The translations under genes were made by a program, and so were the position numbers. 64,000 nucleotides of DNA. It comes from Candidatus Iainarchaeum sp. GTDB lineage: Archaea > Micrarchaeota > Micrarchaeia > Anstonellales > Bilamarchaeaceae. Shown here piece by piece: positions 60,537 through 64,000 of the stretch. Position 1 is the first letter of the stretch; the number at the start of each line of letters is the position of its first letter. The stretch is from the NCBI GenBank assembly GCA_028714535.1, contig JAQTME010000006.1, forward strand, positions 1-64,000, given 5' to 3'. The notes below the pieces were generated by a model that was not told the origin of the DNA, ran no database searches, and was given only the letters and a program-made list of their open reading frames with translations.

Positions 60537-60899
60537 ATGCTTGATAGCGGAACCTTGTATCTCGACGACAAAAGGAGGATCGCAACCTTGCCTAAAGCCA
60601 TTCGTGCAAAAATGAAGCAGGACGGTTGGACGGACGGCAACATCATCTGGGATTACAACGAACAGACCAAGTGCCTCGTTATGAAACAACGAAATACAGT
60701 GATTCAAATCGACCGTGAAGACATCACAGAAACCAGAGATAACCTCAGAGAAATGAACCGGCTAATGAAAAAAATGCGCACTGCAACTACACTATCCGAG
60801 CAGGACTCAATCAAAGTGGAGATGCAGCAGCTATCTACAAAGGCCATGCACCACATGGAGCGATTAGCTGCAAAAGAAAACGCCGAGGGCAGGATTTGA
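60537..60899 (+). CDS. AbrB-like regulator ending in the attachment site
   Basis: A 120-residue protein. The N-terminal swapped-hairpin AbrB-like domain is visible (LYLDDKRRIATLPKAIRAKM, then NIIWDYNEQTKCLVMKQ), followed by a helical C-terminus. AGGTGAT precedes the ATG. The last codons (ENAEGRI) are att core. The TGA stop is made by the last two core bases plus one base of tRNA-Ser, so the reading frame is closed by the host. In the excised circle it would run on for 27 codons (see findings). Confidence 0.75.
   Translation: MLDSGTLYLDDKRRIATLPKAIRAKMKQDGWTDGNIIWDYNEQTKCLVMKQRNTVIQIDREDITETRDNLREMNRLMKKMRTATTLSEQDSIKVEMQQLSTKAMHHMERLAAKENAEGRI
60877..60898. repeat. attR (functional 3' end of tRNA-Ser)
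   Basis: Identical to 50897-50918. It provides the 3' acceptor and T-arm bases that keep tRNA-Ser intact after integration. Confidence 0.92.
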
Positions 60900-60962
60900 A
60901 CCTGCAATCCCAAAGGGACCGGTTTTCAAGACCGGCGCACTACCGGGTTATGCGACCTCGGC
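60881..60962 (-). tRNA. tRNA-Ser (UGA)
   Basis: Complete type II cloverleaf on the minus strand: acceptor GCCGAGG / CCTCGGC, anticodon stem CCGGT/ACCGG around CTTGAAA with anticodon TGA, variable arm TCCC-TTT-GGGA, and T arm GCAGG-TTCAAAT-CCTGC. Its 3' end is the viral attachment site. Confidence 0.95.
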
Positions 60963-60984
60963 TCACGAGCGAAGCGAGTGAGCT

Positions 60985-61020
60985 GAGGCGCGATGGACGA
61001 AAAACGTCCAGCTGCGCCTC
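60985..61020 (-). terminator. Nested stem-loop between scpB and tRNA-Ser
   Basis: GAGGCGC / GCGCCTC (60985-60991, 61014-61020) encloses TGGACG-AAAAA-CGTCCA (60994-61010). On the minus strand it follows the scpB stop and precedes tRNA-Ser. It could end scpB transcripts or aid tRNA 5' processing. No U-tract follows. Confidence 0.35.
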
Positions 61021-61036
61021 GGCATAAAACGCAAAG

Positions 61037-61567
61037 TCATTCTGAAGGCTGCTCTTCCTGTGGCTGCTCTTCCACGGCAGGCAGCGTCTGCTGCGGCGTT
61101 TCCTCCGGCTGCTGCGCCTGCACGAAATACTTCCTGAACTTCTCTGTCAGCGTGAGCTTGGACGAGCGCCCGGCCTTCTGCGACTTCACGAAGCCGGATT
61201 CTACGAGTTCCTGCACGTCGCCATAGACCTTGGTGCCGATGCGTTTCACCAGCTGGGATTTGAGGATGCCGTCGTGCTTGGAGAGGTATGCCAGCGTGCG
61301 GAGCGCGCTCTTGCTTATCTCGGCCTCCTGGGCGAACTGCTTCACCCTGCCGGCCATCTCGGCCCGGACGCGCATCTCGTACTTGCCGTCCGCGCCGGAG
61401 ATCTCCAGCCCGCTGTTGCGTGCCTCGTAATCGCTCTTCAGCTCCTCTATCACGGACTGTAGGTAGCCCAGGGCGCCTATGCCCGTGAGCGTGCGTATCT
61501 CCTCCAGCGTCATGGAGCGGCCGCTTATGAAAAGCGCTGCCTCGATGAGCTTCTTCTCTTCCTTCAT
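61037..61567 (-). CDS. scpB: ScpB-like chromosome segregation protein
   Basis: A 176-residue winged-helix kleisin-associated protein. It has the N-terminal EEKKLIEAALFISGRSMTLE, the RTLAYLSKHDGILKSQLVKR wing block, and GSRSSKL-like variants near RSSKLTLTEKFRKYF. It works with SMC and ScpA in chromosome condensation. A low-complexity Pro/Gln/Glu tail of about 30 residues is an addition. No scpA or smc is in the window. Confidence 0.88.
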   Translation of the reverse strand: MKEEKKLIEAALFISGRSMTLEEIRTLTGIGALGYLQSVIEELKSDYEARNSGLEISGADGKYEMRVRAEMAGRVKQFAQEAEISKSALRTLAYLSKHDGILKSQLVKRIGTKVYGDVQELVESGFVKSQKAGRSSKLTLTEKFRKYFVQAQQPEETPQQTLPAVEEQPQEEQPSE

Positions 61568-61568
61568 C

Positions 61569-62093
61569 TTAGTTACCCCTGGCGAATTGTATTAGTTGCT
61601 TGGAATAGTTTATAGCATCAAGTTTTTTCTTCTTTTGCCTTACGGCCTGCGCCAGGGCAGCGGCAGATGCGGCCACGGTCCGCCTTGACGTGTCCAGCTC
61701 CAGCGGCCTTTTCAGGTATTCCTGCTCCACGCGCTGTGTGCAGTAGTCCAGCAGCTCCGCGGCGATGTTGTCGTTGAGCTTCCTGGCACCGTAGCCGCGC
61801 TTCGCAAGCCTGCGCTTCAGCACGCGCGGGTCCGTGCGCAGCACGAAGACGAAATCGGCCGGCAGCTTCAGCTCGCATGCCAGGTGGCCTTCGGCCACGT
61901 AGCCGTCCCTGCGGCGCAGGAAGCTGAGCGCAGCGGCGAGCTTCCGTATGTCGACCTCGTGCGTCCTGCCGGCGAGCCTGCGCTTGCGGACGATTTTCTT
62001 TATGTCTATGAGCTCCAGCCCGAGCAGTGCGGCCAGCTTCCTCGCTATCACGCTCTTGCCTGTCCCTGGCGTGCCGGTTATCACGATGCGCAT
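61569..62093 (-). CDS. AK6/Fap7-like adenylate kinase
   Basis: A 174-residue P-loop kinase with ITGTPGTGKSVIARKLAALL and DVDIRKL-type NMP-site sequence (HEVDIRKLAAAL). VFVLRTDPRVLKRRLAKRGY and LNDNIAAELLDYC are the family signatures. Archaeal Fap7 acts in 40S maturation with uS11. ATG at 62093; the scpB start follows by 1 nt. Confidence 0.9.
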   Translation of the reverse strand: MRIVITGTPGTGKSVIARKLAALLGLELIDIKKIVRKRRLAGRTHEVDIRKLAAALSFLRRRDGYVAEGHLACELKLPADFVFVLRTDPRVLKRRLAKRGYGARKLNDNIAAELLDYCTQRVEQEYLKRPLELDTSRRTVAASAAALAQAVRQKKKKLDAINYSKQLIQFARGN

Positions 62094-62097
62094 GGAA

Positions 62098-62409
62098 TCA
62101 CAGTTTAGCCGAAAGCGTCTTGAAGTATCCCCGCGCCTGCCCCAGCGCCCCGGCGCCCTTTTCCGTGAGCTCGTAGTATTTGCGGCGCTCCTGGAACTCG
62201 GACCTTATCAGCCCTTCGCCCTCCAGCTTGTAGAGGACGATGTAAATCATTATCTTGTTCGGCCTGAACCCGAACCCCTTCTCGATGGCATCGTCCAGCT
62301 CGTAGGCGTAGAGCTTCTTCTTCCGCCTCAGCAGGGAAAGCACGTAGAGCCAGAGGTTCTCGGAGGTGAGAAGGCGCCTGAGCCGCTTGATGGGAGCTGT
62401 GGGTCCCAT
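62098..62409 (-). CDS. PadR-family winged-helix regulator
   Basis: A 103-residue protein with the PadR pattern: LYVLSLLRRKKKLYAYELDD, then IMIYIVLYKLEGEGLIRSEF and the YYELTEKGAGAL wing. Transcription factor. It starts 2 nt after the stop of the large unknown gene and precedes the AK6-like gene. Confidence 0.85.
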   Translation of the reverse strand: MGPTAPIKRLRRLLTSENLWLYVLSLLRRKKKLYAYELDDAIEKGFGFRPNKIMIYIVLYKLEGEGLIRSEFQERRKYYELTEKGAGALGQARGYFKTLSAKL

Positions 62410-62411
62410 AA

Positions 62412-64000
62412 TCAGCCTCTTTTCTTTTTCTCTTCCTGTCTCTTGCGCTCTTTTTTCTCTAATTCTTCCTGCGTGGCGATAGAGACGCCGGATCTCTCAA
62501 TTGGTGCTTTGGATCCGCGCTGCGGCGTTTCTTCGACTGGCGCCTTTGCAGGCTGCTCTCTTTGCAGTTCGGACCTTGACGGCGGCGTTTCGCGCTCCTT
62601 CGCCAACTGTGGCTGTTCGGACGGTTTTGAAGGCGGCGTTTCAGGCGGCGGTTTCGGCGGCTCTTCGCCTCCGCCTCCACCTCTCCTTGGCGCCTCGGCC
62701 GGAGGCGCGGGCGGCCGGCGCTCCATGCCTTCGACTGCCTGCCCGATTGGCCCGAGCCTGAACTCCACTGATGCACGCACTGCGGCCAGGTCGGCACGGC
62801 CCGCTGCTTCAGAAGTGTTCATAGAACCGAAGACTTCCCTGCTGACCCTCTCGAAGTCAGGCTGCGGCCCCATATCCACAGGGATAGTGCCACTTCTTGC
62901 CTGGGAAAGCTGCCCTATTGCAGAGGAAACCTGGTCCAGTGCTGCCCTGGAAGCCATTGCTGTCTCCCGCGCCTGGGTGAGATTGCCAAGCAAGGCTGCT
63001 TTTTGCCCGAGTTCGTACAACTTCAGCACATCCGCAGGTGGCAAGGATTTACCTTCGCTAAGAGCATTCCGTACGAGTTCGTGCATATTCGGCATGTCCG
63101 CAGTGGACAGGGTTTCGCCTCCGGTAAGGGCCTGATATAGCCGATTTGCTGCGCTTGTGGTGCTGGCAAGTTCGTTTTTGACCCACTGGGCGGTTATCGG
63201 CTGTGAAGTGCCAGCTGGCTGCACCAGGGCAACTCTCTGCTCAAGTTCGCTTGCTTTGAGTTCAGCTGCCTGATTAAAGGAGTGCATTTGCTGGTATATT
63301 GAGGCGACCTGGCCTTGGGCAGCTGGCAGGTTGCCTTCGCTCATCTGCGTATGCGCATCGTGCCATTTGTTGGCAAGGAGCTTGGCGTAATCGTCTGGGC
63401 TATCTGCGCCAGCGGGCAGGATGCGCCTGAAATCCAGGGCATGCGCCAGGTTGCTGGTGCCGCCATCGGCTCTTTCGGTTTCATTGCCCTTGAAGCCGCC
63501 TGCGCGCTTCATTTCCTCTTTCAGACCGAAGTCCCAATAATCGCGCTCTGACTTCACGAATTCGTTTGATAGCGGCGTCCTGAAATCGCCCTTGAAGATG
63601 CCCTGCTGGAGCGCCCCAATCATGCCTGCCATGTTCTCCAGCGGCTTGTCCAGCTGTATGTTTGATCTGGCCTCATTGGGCATGGACAGGCTGCCTGAAT
63701 ATTGCGGCTTGGATAGGAGTTCGACCGTGTGGTGTTCCCTCCAGATACCAGTCCCTTTGTCCTCTTTCATGAGGTTGCCCGTATTGCTGAGAATATCAAC
63801 CTGGAAAATGGGGATGCCGCTGCCCTGCGGGTTTGCGCCGGTCCCGTAAAGCTGGTTCACCACCGGTTCTGGAACCTTGGCGCGTGCGAGTTCTGCCTTG
63901 AAGTCCCCGATTTCCTTCTTCAATGCATTGAACATTTCAGGCCGCACGGCGTCAGTAATGCTCTTCGCATTGTCAGGAGGCAGTGCCCCTTTCTGTTGGA
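62412..64000 (-). CDS. Large unknown protein, 5' end beyond window
   Basis: The frame is open through the right edge: residues continue upstream of GTG at 63947 with no stop, so the start lies outside. At least 528 residues are visible. It is mostly helical and Ala/Gln-rich (ENMAGMIGALQQGIFKGDF), with no enzyme motif seen. A Pro/Gly/Glu-rich region and a Lys/Arg/Glu tail follow (ELEKKERKRQEEKKKRG). The composition is like that of the giant protein at 12569, but no shared domain is evident. Confidence 0.65.
   Translation of the reverse strand, partial: QQKGALPPDNAKSITDAVRPEMFNALKKEIGDFKAELARAKVPEPVVNQLYGTGANPQGSGIPIFQVDILSNTGNLMKEDKGTGIWREHHTVELLSKPQYSGSLSMPNEARSNIQLDKPLENMAGMIGALQQGIFKGDFRTPLSNEFVKSERDYWDFGLKEEMKRAGGFKGNETERADGGTSNLAHALDFRRILPAGADSPDDYAKLLANKWHDAHTQMSEGNLPAAQGQVASIYQQMHSFNQAAELKASELEQRVALVQPAGTSQPITAQWVKNELASTTSAANRLYQALTGGETLSTADMPNMHELVRNALSEGKSLPPADVLKLYELGQKAALLGNLTQARETAMASRAALDQVSSAIGQLSQARSGTIPVDMGPQPDFERVSREVFGSMNTSEAAGRADLAAVRASVEFRLGPIGQAVEGMERRPPAPPAEAPRRGGGGGEEPPKPPPETPPSKPSEQPQLAKERETPPSRSELQREQPAKAPVEETPQRGSKAPIERSGVSIATQEELEKKERKRQEEKKKRG

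Larger units (their letters stand above)
50897..60898. mobile_element. Integrated provirus (~10 kb) at tRNA-Ser
   Basis: A 22-bp direct repeat (50897-50918 and 60877-60898) bounds the block. The right copy overlaps the 3' 17 bases of tRNA-Ser(UGA). Inside lie a complete tyrosine integrase next to the left end, a capsid-like protein, a packaging ATPase, a spike-like protein, membrane proteins, small zinc proteins and RHH and AbrB regulators. Most genes overlap by ATGA. Ile codons appear biased to ATC, whereas flanking genes use ATA heavily. This fits a tailless, internal-membrane virus of the double-jelly-roll kind; that assignment is by gene content, not by similarity search. Confidence 0.88.

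Overview
The window is a gene-dense, GC-rich archaeal chromosome segment. It carries archaeal-type ProRS, Sec11-like signal peptidase, LonB protease, the exosome (Csl4, Rrp4, Rrp41, Rrp42), SBDS, eS1, uS15, eL43, Rpo11, a reduced Rpo12, Pcc1, prefoldin beta, NAC, RtcA, ThpR and RNase Z. Many genes have a TATA-like box centred about 26-28 nt before the start codon, which implies leaderless mRNAs. A methanococcal-like S-layer protein, several unusually short housekeeping proteins and many lineage-specific surface proteins suggest a DPANN archaeon of the Micrarchaeota/Diapherotrites kind. That placement is an inference, not a proof.

Layout. 1-2.5 kb: S-layer protein, cut by the left edge. 2.8-12 kb: tRNA 3'-end processing (RNase Z), a THEP1-like NTPase, a DNA glycosylase, MscL, tRNA-Val(CAC), tRNA-Gln(UUG), ProRS and several unknown proteins. 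12.2-20.5 kb: a probable three-gene unit with a protein of about 2,295 residues and a companion, both carrying phosphoribosyltransferase-like motifs. 20.5-28.5 kb: RtcA, NAC, two ribosomal proteins sharing a covarying leader element, a RdgB-type pyrophosphatase, signal peptidase, Rpo11 and Csl4, and a DUF373 protein. 28.5-44.1 kb: LonB, then three very large cysteine-rich beta-helix surface proteins with an anchored DsbA-like oxidoreductase among them, plus TldD/PmbA and ThpR. 44.2-50.8 kb: a compact operon-like run for ribosome maturation, exosome core, translation, RNA polymerase, KEOPS, prefoldin, DHH phosphoesterase and PurA.

50.9-60.9 kb is an integrated provirus of about 10 kb. It is bounded by a 22-bp direct repeat whose right copy is the 3' end of tRNA-Ser(UGA). 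It encodes a tyrosine integrase next to attL, a structural operon (membrane proteins, a 287-aa probable major capsid protein, a spike-like protein, a holin-like protein), a HerA/A32-type packaging ATPase, and an overlapping operon of small zinc-ribbon and ribbon-helix-helix proteins. An AbrB-like regulator is divergent from that operon. The layout matches tailless, internal-membrane archaeal viruses of the double-jelly-roll lineage. Two features stand out: an iteron/cruciform region that looks like a replication origin, and an AbrB-like gene whose stop codon is supplied by the host tRNA, so its C-terminus should differ between integrated and excised forms.

60.9-64 kb returns to host genes: ScpB, an AK6/Fap7-like kinase, a PadR-like regulator and a large unknown protein cut by the right edge.
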